A DNA stretch of 64,000 nucleotides from Streptomyces sp. NBC_00335. GTDB taxonomy: Bacteria; Actinomycetota; Actinomycetes; Streptomycetales; Streptomycetaceae. The stretch covers positions 5,013,501-5,077,500 of the forward strand of contig NZ_CP108006.1 of NCBI RefSeq assembly GCF_036127095.1. The letters are read 5' to 3'. The notes beneath the pieces are model-generated. The model did not search any database, was not told the DNA's origin, and was given only the letters and a program-made list of their open reading frames with translations. The position numbers were made by a program, and so were the translations under genes. Of this stretch, positions 56,240-64,000 are shown one piece after another; the stretch's first letter is position 1; each line of letters opens with the position of its first letter.

Positions 56240-56473
56240 GGCCTGGCCTTTCCGCTGCCTGGTAGAACTCCCCGTCTGCGGACGATGCGGCGCCTTGTGA
56301 GCGATCGCACCCGTACATGTGGGAGACCCGAGAGCTGTCCTCTTGCGCAAAACCGAGTGATACCTGGGCGCCCACTGCGGGAGGGTGCCACGGCCGCTTT
56401 GCGGTCGCGCCAGCTCTGCGTCAGGCAGAGTTGGTTCGATGTGTTGTTCCTTAATCGTACAGGCAGATCGACC

Positions 56474-56507
56474 GATACGCCCTGTGATTCGGGCGACAGG
56501 GCGTATC
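56474..56507. terminator. perfect 12-bp hairpin in the gap downstream of the antiporter gene
   Basis: GATACGCCCTGT and ACAGGGCGTATC pair exactly around a 10-nt loop. It lies about 100 nt beyond the antiporter stop and 235 nt before the exporter start, both on the minus strand. It is most likely the antiporter terminator; the rest of the 365-bp gap holds no clear gene. Confidence 0.6.
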
Positions 56508-56604
56508 TTCACCTGCGATTAACTGGAACTTCGCATTCAGACCCCACGTAAACAGGGGTGAATCCGGGCAAAAGTCGTCGAAAATGCAGAATTAGAGCGC
56601 CGCT

Positions 56605-58167
56605 CTAACCCTTCCCGGAGCGCTTGCCAGGGCCCTTGCCGGTGCTCTTGCCCGTGCCCTTGCCGGTGCTTTTGGCCTTCCCGGCCGCGCCCACGGCGCC
56701 GTCCCCGCCGGTCCCCAGCCAGCCCGCCAGCTTGCCGCCCCGGGCCACCGCCCGCAGCCGCGCCTCCGCCGCGTCCCGCACCGGGTCCGTGGCCACCACC
56801 AGCAGCTCGTCCCCGCGCCGCAGCACGGTCGACGGCGCCGGTACGAAGCTGCGCGCGTCCCGTACGACCAGCGTGACGGAAGCCCCGGGCGGCAGCCGAA
56901 GCTCGCTCACCTCGACGCCGTGCATCCGCGAGGCGGGCGGGATCGCGAAGGACAGCAGGTGTCCGCGCAGCTTTTCCAGCGGCGCCGACTCGATCCCCAG
57001 GTCGGAGGCGGCCTCGTCGTTGTTGCCCAGCTTCAGCTTGCGCGCGAGCCAGGGCAGGGTCGGGCCCTGGACCAGGGTGTAGACGACGACCAGGACGAAG
57101 ACGATGTTGAAGACCCGCTCGCTGCCCTCGATCCCGGACACCATGGGGATGGTCGCCAGGATGATGGGCACGGCCCCGCGCAGGCCCGCCCAGGACATGA
57201 GCGCCTGCTCCTGCCAGGGCAGCCGGAAGGGCAGCAGCGAGACGAAGACCTCCAGCGGCCGGGCCACCATCGTCAGCACCAGCCCGATGATCACCGCCGG
57301 CCAGAAGTCGTGGACCAGCTCGTGCGGGGTGACCAGCAGGCCGAGCAGGACGAACATGCCGATCTGGGCGATCCATCCGAGCCCGTCCGCGAAACCCCGG
57401 GTGGCGGGCCAGTGGGGGAGCTTCGCGTTCCCGAGCACCATCGCCGCCAGGTACACCGCGAGGAAGCCGGAGCCGTGGGCCATCGCGCCGGCCGCGTACG
57501 CGGTGATCGCGATGGCCATCACGGCGATCGGGTAGAGGCCCGAGGCGGGCAGTGCCACGTGCCGCAGCCCGTACGAGCCCAGGAAGCCCACGGCCAGGCC
57601 GATGGCGACGCCGATCGCCAGTTCCAGCGCGATCTTGCCGAGGAGGACGTACCACTGGTCGACCGGCCCGACGGTCGCGAAGGCCACGACCAGGATGACC
57701 ACGGGGGCGTCGTTGAAGCCGGACTCGGCCTCCAGCACACCCGTGATCCGGGAGGGGAGCGGGACCTTGCGCAGGACCGAGAAGACGGCCGCCGCGTCGG
57801 TCGAGGAGACGACCGCGCCGATCAGCAGGGCTTGCCGCCATTCGAGGCCGACCAGGTAGTGCGCGCCCGCCGCGGTCACGCTCACGCTGACGGCGACGCC
57901 GACCAGCGACAGCACGATCGCGGCCGGCAGGGCCGGCTTGATCTCTTTCCACTTCGTACCCAGACCGCCCTCGGCGAGGATCACCACGAGGGCCGCATAG
58001 CCGATCACCTGGGTCAGCTCGGCGTTGTCGAATACGACGTTGCCGATGCCGTCCTGGCCTATCGCGATGCCTATGCCGAGGTAAATGAGCAGGCTGGGGA
58101 GTCCGCTGCGCGAAGAGACGCGCACCGCCGCCACGGCGACGAGCAGCACGAGCGAGCAGACCAGCAT
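56605..58167 (-). CDS. potassium/proton antiporter (CPA1, NhaP2/CvrA-like)
   Basis: A 520-residue protein with about 12 helices followed by a cytoplasmic domain. Transport part: RSGLPSLLIYLGIGIAIGQD, LILAEGGLGTKW-type VVILAEGGLGTKWKEIKPAL, SSTDAAAVFSVLR, ESGFNDAPVVILVV with the functional Asp and AGLRGAVPIILATIPM. The tail has a TrkA-C-like regulatory fold (GVEVSELRLPPGASVTLVVR) and a repetitive Lys/Gly end (KGTGKSTGKGPGKRSGKG). It exchanges K+ for H+ to control ion balance. The ATG at 58167 has no good ribosome site; a CTG 27 nt upstream (58194) has AGGAAAGGG in front and may be the true start. Confidence 0.88.
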   Translation of the reverse strand: MLVCSLVLLVAVAAVRVSSRSGLPSLLIYLGIGIAIGQDGIGNVVFDNAELTQVIGYAALVVILAEGGLGTKWKEIKPALPAAIVLSLVGVAVSVSVTAAGAHYLVGLEWRQALLIGAVVSSTDAAAVFSVLRKVPLPSRITGVLEAESGFNDAPVVILVVAFATVGPVDQWYVLLGKIALELAIGVAIGLAVGFLGSYGLRHVALPASGLYPIAVMAIAITAYAAGAMAHGSGFLAVYLAAMVLGNAKLPHWPATRGFADGLGWIAQIGMFVLLGLLVTPHELVHDFWPAVIIGLVLTMVARPLEVFVSLLPFRLPWQEQALMSWAGLRGAVPIILATIPMVSGIEGSERVFNIVFVLVVVYTLVQGPTLPWLARKLKLGNNDEAASDLGIESAPLEKLRGHLLSFAIPPASRMHGVEVSELRLPPGASVTLVVRDARSFVPAPSTVLRRGDELLVVATDPVRDAAEARLRAVARGGKLAGWLGTGGDGAVGAAGKAKSTGKGTGKSTGKGPGKRSGKG

Positions 58168-58507
58168 GAGCTCATTGAGCGTGTGGACAGTCAGCGGGCG
58201 GCCCTTTCCTCGATGTGCCAGGCGACGGCGGAACGGCGGACGTCGGACTGACGGATCGTTCCGGCGCGAGCACGGTCGGCAAGTACTTCGTTACCTTACC
58301 TAATCTTTGGCTCGCCCTTTACTCATTAGCCACATTGTGAAACGGCTGCGGGGCCCTGTCCTCATGACCCCTCGTCACGAGCCGCGGCAGGGGGCGGGGC
58401 AGGGGGGCGGACCACGAGCCCGACCCCTGGCGGATCACCCCGGGCGGTCCTGCGCCTATGGTTGCTCCCAGCACTCCCAGGACCACCCTGCCCCTCTAAG
58501 GACAGCG

Positions 58508-61351
58508 ATGCCCGCCAACGAAACCGCCCCTTCCGTCAAGAAGAAGGGACGACGCGCCCGTCTGATCGTGCTCGTCCTGGTACTGGCGCTCTTCGCTGGC
58601 CTCGGGTACGGGGCGTACTGGAGCGTGGACAGCGTGCGGGCCTCGTTCCCGCAGACCACCGGCTCCCTCAAGGTGCCCGGCCTGACCGGGACCGTCGACG
58701 TCAAGCGCGACGCCAACGGAATCCCCCAGCTGTACGCCGACTCCGACGAGGACCTCTTCCGCGCGCAGGGCTTCGTCCACGCGCAGGACCGGTTCTGGGA
58801 GATGGACGTACGCCGCCACATGACCTCCGGGCGGCTCTCCGAGATGTTCGGCGCCGGCCAGGTCGAGACGGACGCCTTCCTGCGCACGCTCGGCTGGCGC
58901 CAGGTCGCGCAGCAGGAGTACGACACCAAGCTGGCGCCCGAAACGAAGAAGTACCTCCAGGCCTACGCCGACGGGGTCAACGCGTACCTGAAGGGGAAGT
59001 CCGGCAAGGACCTCTCCGTCGAGCACGCCGCCCTCAAGCTCAGCGACGCCTACGCGCCCGAGCAGTGGACCCCGGTCGACTCGGTGGCCTGGCTCAAGGC
59101 GATGGCCTGGGACCTGCGCGGCAACATGCAGGACGAGATCGACCGCGCGCTGATGACGGGCAAGCTCTCGCAGGCGCAGATCGACGAGCTCTACCCGCCG
59201 TACCCCTTCGACCGGAACCGTCCGATCGTCGAGGGCGGCACCGTCAAGGGCGGGAAGTACGCCCCCGCGGCCGGTCCCGGCTCCGGCAGCCCCGTGAGCT
59301 CCGGCGGGCGCGGAAGCACCACCGGCTCCCAGGTCTCCACCCAGACCGCCGGCGAGACCGGCCTGGCCGGCAACGCCACCGCCCAGGGCGCCACCGTGGG
59401 CCTGCGCACCTCGCTGAGCGCGCTGGCCGACACCCTCGACACGATCCCCGCGATCCTCGGCCCCGCCGGCAGCGGCATCGGCTCGAACTCCTGGGTCGTG
59501 GCGGGCAGGTACACGACCACCGGCAAGCCGCTGCTCGCGAACGACCCGCACCTCTCGCCGCAGCTGCCCTCGGTCTGGTACCAGATGGGCCTGCACTGCC
59601 GGGCGGCCTCGGCCTCGTGCAAGTACGACGTGGCCGGCTACACCTTCTCCGGCATGCCGGGCGTGATCATCGGCCACAACGCCGACATCGCCTGGGGCAT
59701 GACCAACCTCGGCGCCGACGTGACCGACCTCTTCCTGGAGCAGGTCAAGCCCGAGGGCTACGTCTACGACAACAAGGTGCTCCCCTTCGCCACCCGCGAA
59801 GAGGTCATCAAGATCGCCGGCGGCGGTGAGAAGAAGATCACCGTCCGGTCCACCAACAACGGCCCGCTGATCTCCGACCGCAGCGACGAGATCTCCACGG
59901 TCGGCGCCCGCGCCCCCGTGAGCAGCGCCGCCCCGGACCGCGGCAACGGCTACGGGGTCTCCCTGCGGTGGACCGCGCTGGACCCCGGCAAGTCGATGGA
60001 CGCCGTCTTCTCGATCAACCGGGCCAAGAACTTCCAGGAGTTCCGTGCGGCGGCCCGCGACTTCGAGGTCCCCTCGCAGAACCTGATCTACGCGGACAAC
60101 AAGGGGGCCACGGGCAACATCGGCTACCAGGCCCCCGGCCGCATCCCGATCCGCGGCGCCGGCGCGGACGGCAGGATGCCGACCCCGGGCTGGGACTCCA
60201 AGTACGCCTGGAAGGGCGGCAAGGACGGCAGCGCCGGCTACGTCCCGCAGGACGAGATGCCGTGGGTGTACAACCCCGACCGCGGCTTCATCGTGACCGC
60301 CAACCAGGCCGTCACCGAGAGCGGCACCGGCGCGGGCAAGTACCCGTACCTGCTGACCACCGACTGGGGCTACGGCGCCCGCAGTCAGCGGATCAACGAC
60401 CTCATCGAGGCGAAGATCAAGGACAGCGGGAAGATCTCCACCGACGACATGCGCACCATGCAGATGGACAACAGCAGCGAGATCGCCGCGCTGCTGACCC
60501 CGATGCTGGCCAAGATCAACGTCTCGGACCCCGACGTCCGCTCCGCGCAGAAGCTGCTGGAGGGCTGGAACTACACCCAGGAGCCCGACTCGGCGGCCGC
60601 CGCGTACTTCAACGCGGTCTGGCGCAACATCCTCAAGCTGGCCTTCGGCGACAAGATGCCCAAGGAGCTGCGGGTCGAGGGCAGTTGCATGAACGTCCCC
60701 GAGCAGACCACCGGACCGGCCGACGACCTCGCCAAGATGGTCCGCGAATGCGGTGAGCGCGCCTCCGACTCGGCGCAGCCGGACGGCGGGGACCGCTGGT
60801 TCGAGGTGGTGCGCCGCCTGGTCAAGGACGAGGACTCGCAGTGGTGGAAGTCGCCCGCCGTGGGCCGCACCGTGGCCGCCACCACCAACCGCGACCAGCT
60901 CTTCGCGCGGGCCATGAAGGACGCCCGCTGGGAGCTGACCGCCAAGCTCGGCAAGGACCAGTCGACCTGGAGCTGGGGCCGGATGCACCAGCTGATGCTG
61001 AAGAACCAGACGATCGGCACCGAGGGCCCCGGCTACCTCCAGTGGCTCCTCAACCGCGGCCCCTGGAACCTGGGCGGCGGCGAGGCCACCGTCAACGCGA
61101 CCGGCTGGAACGCCTCCAGCGGGTACGGGGTCACCTGGGTGCCCTCGATGCGGATGGTCGTGAACCTCGCCGACTTCGACAAGTCCCGCTGGATCAACCT
61201 GACGGGCGCCTCGGGGCACGCGTACCACGACCACTACACGGACCAGACGAAGCTGTGGGCCGACGGCGAACTGCTGGACTGGCCCTTCGGGAAGGACGCC
61301 GTGGGCAAGGCCACGGTCGACACCCTGACCCTCCAGCCCGAGGGTTCGTGA
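58508..61351 (+). CDS. penicillin acylase family Ntn-hydrolase
   Basis: A 947-residue protein; ATG 58508 has AAGGA upstream. The N-terminal signal anchor (RRARLIVLVLVLALFAGLGY) is followed by the alpha-chain region (GTVDVKRDANGIPQLYADSD, LFRAQGFVHAQDRFWEMDVR), a low-complexity spacer and the autoproteolytic Ser326 in GSNSWVVAG. The beta-chain has ANDPHLSPQLPSVWYQMGLH, TFSGMPGVIIGHNADIAWGM and NRGFIVTANQA-like NPDRGFIVTANQAV. Members cleave amide bonds, such as penicillin G, acyl-homoserine lactones or echinocandin side chains. It should work outside the membrane. Its natural substrate is unknown. Upstream is a 313-bp divergent region without a gene. Confidence 0.9.
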   Translation: MPANETAPSVKKKGRRARLIVLVLVLALFAGLGYGAYWSVDSVRASFPQTTGSLKVPGLTGTVDVKRDANGIPQLYADSDEDLFRAQGFVHAQDRFWEMDVRRHMTSGRLSEMFGAGQVETDAFLRTLGWRQVAQQEYDTKLAPETKKYLQAYADGVNAYLKGKSGKDLSVEHAALKLSDAYAPEQWTPVDSVAWLKAMAWDLRGNMQDEIDRALMTGKLSQAQIDELYPPYPFDRNRPIVEGGTVKGGKYAPAAGPGSGSPVSSGGRGSTTGSQVSTQTAGETGLAGNATAQGATVGLRTSLSALADTLDTIPAILGPAGSGIGSNSWVVAGRYTTTGKPLLANDPHLSPQLPSVWYQMGLHCRAASASCKYDVAGYTFSGMPGVIIGHNADIAWGMTNLGADVTDLFLEQVKPEGYVYDNKVLPFATREEVIKIAGGGEKKITVRSTNNGPLISDRSDEISTVGARAPVSSAAPDRGNGYGVSLRWTALDPGKSMDAVFSINRAKNFQEFRAAARDFEVPSQNLIYADNKGATGNIGYQAPGRIPIRGAGADGRMPTPGWDSKYAWKGGKDGSAGYVPQDEMPWVYNPDRGFIVTANQAVTESGTGAGKYPYLLTTDWGYGARSQRINDLIEAKIKDSGKISTDDMRTMQMDNSSEIAALLTPMLAKINVSDPDVRSAQKLLEGWNYTQEPDSAAAAYFNAVWRNILKLAFGDKMPKELRVEGSCMNVPEQTTGPADDLAKMVRECGERASDSAQPDGGDRWFEVVRRLVKDEDSQWWKSPAVGRTVAATTNRDQLFARAMKDARWELTAKLGKDQSTWSWGRMHQLMLKNQTIGTEGPGYLQWLLNRGPWNLGGGEATVNATGWNASSGYGVTWVPSMRMVVNLADFDKSRWINLTGASGHAYHDHYTDQTKLWADGELLDWPFGKDAVGKATVDTLTLQPEGS

Positions 61352-61367
61352 GCCGGGTCCAGGCCGG

Positions 61368-61979
61368 CTAGGCGCCGAAGCGGAGCACCCCCGACGGGGT
61401 GGCCACCGCTCGTACGGGGTGGTCGTGCGGTTCCTCCGGGACCCGCGCGACCACCTCGTCGTCGTAGAGCAGCACGACCAGCGCGGGATGCGCCCCGGCG
61501 CGCTCCAGCCGCTCCAGCACCCGGTCGTACGAGCCTCCGCCCCGGCCGAGCCGCATCCCCCGCCGGTCCACGGCCAGTCCGGGCAGCAGTACGGCGTCGG
61601 CGCCGGTCACCGCGTCCGGGCCGAGGCGGGGACCGGTGGGCTCCAGGAGCCGCATCTTCCCCGGGTGCGCGGCCTCGGCCAGGCTCCAGGGGCCTTCGTA
61701 CGCGGCCCAGTCGAGGTCGTTGTCGGGCAGCAGGACGGGCAGCAGCACGCGGATGCCTGCCGCCCGGAGGGCGTCGAGCAGCTCGCGGGTGCCGGGTTCG
61801 GAGCCGATGGAGACGTAGGCGGCCACGGTGCGGGCGGCGGCGAGTTCGGGCAGTTCCAGGGCGGAGCGGGAGAGGGCTCGGGCCGCGGTGCGCAGGGTGT
61901 CGGCGGACAGGGTGCGGCGGGCCGCGAGGAGTTCGCGGCGCAGGTCCGCCTTGGCCGTCGACGGCTGGTTCTCTGTCAC
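61368..61979 (-). CDS. 5-formyltetrahydrofolate cyclo-ligase
   Basis: A 203-residue protein from GTG 61979. It has the family landmarks KADLRRELLAARRTLSADTL, AAYVSIGSEPGTRELLDALR (E-P-x-T), VLLPVLLPDNDLDWAAYEG and the nucleotide-binding GMRLGRGGGSYDRVLERL. It uses ATP to convert 5-formyl-THF to 5,10-methenyl-THF in the cytoplasm, salvaging folate one-carbon units. It is convergent with the penicillin acylase gene (16-nt gap) and divergent from galU (92-nt gap). Confidence 0.92.
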   Translation of the reverse strand: MTENQPSTAKADLRRELLAARRTLSADTLRTAARALSRSALELPELAAARTVAAYVSIGSEPGTRELLDALRAAGIRVLLPVLLPDNDLDWAAYEGPWSLAEAAHPGKMRLLEPTGPRLGPDAVTGADAVLLPGLAVDRRGMRLGRGGGSYDRVLERLERAGAHPALVVLLYDDEVVARVPEEPHDHPVRAVATPSGVLRFGA

Positions 61980-62071
61980 GGTTGGCTCGTATCCCTTTCT
62001 ATGGGGGTAAACCTGATCATGTTCATCTGAATCTCACGTGGCCCTCATCGCGAACCACTATCGTTCCGCCC

Positions 62072-62974
62072 ATGACTCAGTTGCACCCCGTGATCAAAAA
62101 GGCTGTCATCCCGGCCGCGGGCCTCGGCACTCGGTTCCTTCCCGCTACCAAGGCGACGCCCAAGGAAATGCTCCCTGTGGTGGACAAGCCGGCCATCCAG
62201 TACGTCGTCGAGGAGGCGGTCTCGGCCGGCCTCGACGACATTCTCATGATCACGGGCCGTAACAAGCGTGCTCTCGAAGACCACTTCGACCGCAACTACG
62301 AGCTGGAGTCGGCGCTCATCGCCAAGGGCGACGACGACAAGCTCAAGAAGGTCCAGGAATCCAGCGACCTGGCGACCATGCACTACGTCCGCCAGGGCGA
62401 CCCCCGGGGCCTCGGCCACGCCGTGCTGTGCGCCGAGCCGCACGTGGGCGACGAACCCTTCGCCGTCCTCCTCGGCGACGACCTCATCGACCCCCGCGAT
62501 CCGCTGCTGCGCCGGATGACGGAGATCCAGCAGAGGTCCGGCGGCACCGTCGTCGCGCTGATGGAGGTCGACCCCTCCCAGGTGCACCTGTACGGCTGCG
62601 CCGCCGTCGAGCCCACCGACGAGTCGGACGTGGTCCGCATCACCGGTCTGGTGGAGAAGCCGGACGCCGCGGACGCGCCCAGCAATTACGCGGTCATCGG
62701 ACGATACGTCCTCGATCCGGCGATCTTCGGCATACTGCGTGAGACCGAGCCGGGCCGCGGCGGTGAGATCCAGCTGACCGACGCCCTGCAGAAGCTGGCC
62801 GCCGACGAGACCGTCGGGGGCCCGGTGCACGGCGTGGTCTTCCGGGGCCGCCGCTACGACACCGGGGACCGCGGGGACTACCTGCGGGCCATCGTCCGAC
62901 TCGCGTGCGAGCGTGAGGACCTGGGCCCGGAGTTCCGCACCTGGCTTCACCATTACGTCACGGAGGAGATGTAG
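62072..62974 (+). CDS. galU: UTP-glucose-1-phosphate uridylyltransferase
   Basis: A 300-residue nucleotidyltransferase: KKAVIPAAGLGTRFLPATKA, PKEMLPVVDKPAIQYVVEEA, DDILMITGRNKRALEDHFDR, LLGDDLIDP and VEKPDAADAPSNYAVIGRYVL. It makes UDP-glucose from UTP and glucose-1-phosphate. UDP-glucose feeds surface glycans, so it can supply donors for the polysaccharide locus far upstream. ATG 62072 lacks a clear ribosome site; the message may be leaderless. The moeA start follows 4 nt after the stop. Confidence 0.95.
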   Translation: MTQLHPVIKKAVIPAAGLGTRFLPATKATPKEMLPVVDKPAIQYVVEEAVSAGLDDILMITGRNKRALEDHFDRNYELESALIAKGDDDKLKKVQESSDLATMHYVRQGDPRGLGHAVLCAEPHVGDEPFAVLLGDDLIDPRDPLLRRMTEIQQRSGGTVVALMEVDPSQVHLYGCAAVEPTDESDVVRITGLVEKPDAADAPSNYAVIGRYVLDPAIFGILRETEPGRGGEIQLTDALQKLAADETVGGPVHGVVFRGRRYDTGDRGDYLRAIVRLACEREDLGPEFRTWLHHYVTEEM

Positions 62975-62978
62975 GAAC

Positions 62979-64000
62979 TTGAGCAAGCCCGACGCACCGC
63001 AGGACGGCCACTCCCAGCGCCTCTGGTCGGTGGACGAGCACCTGGCGGACGTCCTCGGTACGGTCCGGCCGCTGGAGCCCATCGAGCTCCAGCTGCTGGA
63101 CGCCCAGGGCTGCGTCCTCGTCGAGGACGTCACCGTGCCCGTCGCCCTGCCGCCCTTCGACAACAGCTCGATGGACGGGTACGCCGTCCGGACCGCCGAT
63201 GTCCAGGGCGCCAGCGAGGAGTTCCCCGCGGTGCTGACGGTCATCGGGGACGTGGCGGCCGGCGACGGCGAGCTGCCGACCGTGGGCCCCGGCCAGGCCG
63301 CCCGCATCATGACCGGCGCCCCGCTGCCCCCCGGCGCGGAAGCCGTCGTACCGGTCGAGTGGACCGACGGCGGCACGGGCGGCGGCGCCGCCACCGGAAT
63401 GACCCCCGCCAGCGAGTCGCCCGAGGGCGCCGCCGGCGAGGTACGGGTCCACCGGCCCGCCGAGGCACGCGCGCACGTCCGCGCCCGCGGCAGCGACGTA
63501 CAGGCCGGTGACCTCGCGCTCGCCGCGGGCACCGTCCTCGGGCCGCCGCAGATCGCCCTGCTGGCCGCCATCGGGCGGGGCACCGTACGGGTGCGTCCGC
63601 GCCCGCGCGTGGTCGTCCTGTCCACCGGCAGTGAACTGGTCCAGCCCGGCGAGGCCCTCACGGCCGGCACGATCTACGACTCCAACAGCTTCGCCCTGGC
63701 CGCCGCGGCGCGGGACGCCGGGGCCATCGCCTACCGGGTCGGAGCCGTCGCCGACGACGCCGACACCCTGCGCTCCACCATCGAGGACCAACTCATCCGG
63801 GCCGACCTGCTGGTCACCACCGGAGGGGTCAGCGTCGGCGCGTACGACGTGGTCAAGGAGGCCCTCACGGCCGTCTCCACGGGCGATGACGAGGTCGACG
63901 GCGCCGGCATCGACTTCCGCAAGCTCGCCATGCAGCCCGGCAAGCCCCAGGGCTTCGGCACCATCGGCCCCGACCACACCCCGCTGCTGGCCCTGCCCGG
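62979..64000 (+). CDS. moeA: molybdopterin molybdotransferase MoeA (3' partial)
   Basis: The frame opens at TTG 62979, with AGGAA and GGAGGAG in front, and stays open to the window end (about 340 residues). It shows the MoeA pattern: PFDNSSMDGYAVR (the D-x-S-x-M-D-G-Y-A loop), RIMTGAPLPPGAEAVVPVE, RPRVVVLSTGSELVQPGE, YDSNSFALAAAARDAGA and LLVTTGGVSVGAYDVVKEAL. It inserts molybdenum into molybdopterin-AMP. The cofactor is needed by the NasC-type enzyme at 45.8-48.2 kb. A short Gly/Ala-rich insert sits in the second domain. It follows galU by 4 nt. Confidence 0.93.
   Translation, partial: MSKPDAPQDGHSQRLWSVDEHLADVLGTVRPLEPIELQLLDAQGCVLVEDVTVPVALPPFDNSSMDGYAVRTADVQGASEEFPAVLTVIGDVAAGDGELPTVGPGQAARIMTGAPLPPGAEAVVPVEWTDGGTGGGAATGMTPASESPEGAAGEVRVHRPAEARAHVRARGSDVQAGDLALAAGTVLGPPQIALLAAIGRGTVRVRPRPRVVVLSTGSELVQPGEALTAGTIYDSNSFALAAAARDAGAIAYRVGAVADDADTLRSTIEDQLIRADLLVTTGGVSVGAYDVVKEALTAVSTGDDEVDGAGIDFRKLAMQPGKPQGFGTIGPDHTPLLALP

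Noticed and set aside
56370..56400. T-box-like GGGTGCCACGGCC stretch in the exporter leader
   Set aside because: The conserved T-box sequence is not matched, it is on the wrong strand for the gene, and the gene is not an amino-acid gene.
58290..58306. TTAGGTAAGG on the minus strand, like an IdeR/DmdR iron box
   Set aside because: Only the left half matches the 19-bp consensus; the right half does not, and the flanking genes are not iron-related.

Overview
The window is typical Streptomyces chromosome: very high GC, strong third-position GC bias, many GTG starts, and genes for chaplins and rodlins, the aerial-hypha coat proteins of this genus. I see no insertion sequence, prophage, CRISPR array, tRNA or rRNA. 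Most of it reads as stable core or conserved-accessory DNA. Two stretches stand out: a cell-surface region (0.7-24.7 kb) and an anaerobic nitrate/formate region (34.1-51.2 kb).

0-5.6 kb: the end of a VKOR-family oxidoreductase, then a dense cluster of secreted coat proteins. It holds two rodlins, three short chaplins, one sortase-anchored chaplin with a very long Pro/Ala/Glu stalk, and two small secreted proteins of unknown role. Perfect hairpins separate several of these units. 5.7-24.7 kb: an exopolysaccharide or glycoconjugate locus. It encodes two GT4 glycosyltransferases, a polyprenyl-phosphate sugar transferase, an O-antigen-ligase-like membrane protein, a MurJ/MviN flippase, a NodB deacetylase, a Wzz-like protein, a BioF2/CelD-type acetyltransferase, a secreted GH26-like glycosidase, an ATP-grasp enzyme, an FAD-dependent oxidoreductase and a PAS-GAF-SpoIIE-HATPase phosphatase. 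Start/stop overlaps link many of them. The set can prime, extend, flip, polymerise, decorate and trim a surface glycan.

24.8-34.1 kb: small secreted or lipoprotein genes, a DUF5949-like protein, two tandem paralogous Ser/Thr kinases with WD40 sensor halves, a cytochrome P450 and an LtrA membrane protein.

34.1-51.2 kb: the most unusual part. A CbiX/SirB-type chelatase (siroheme) lies divergent to a NirB-NirD fusion. NarK, a Dcu-type C4-dicarboxylate carrier, a bona fide pyruvate formate-lyase (CC pair and glycyl-radical motif) and its activase follow. The region ends with a tightly coupled six-gene operon: NarI-like b-type cytochrome with a zinc-ribbon tail, NasC-type molybdoenzyme, four-cluster ferredoxin subunit, Rieske protein, small membrane protein and a second NarK. 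A perfect Rex operator lies upstream of pflB, with a DosR/OsdR-like box between it and the start. Together these suggest a redox-controlled programme for mixed-acid and nitrate metabolism at low oxygen, in a genus normally called obligately aerobic.

51.2-64 kb: housekeeping genes: MscL, a SAF-domain protein, an OMP-decarboxylase-like protein with an altered catalytic motif, MTA phosphorylase, an FmdB zinc-ribbon gene with a CIRCE-type operator, an MFS exporter, a K+/H+ antiporter, a penicillin-acylase-family hydrolase, 5-formyl-THF cyclo-ligase, GalU and the start of MoeA. A GC-rich REP-like repeat occurs four times in the window, and twice inside coding sequence.
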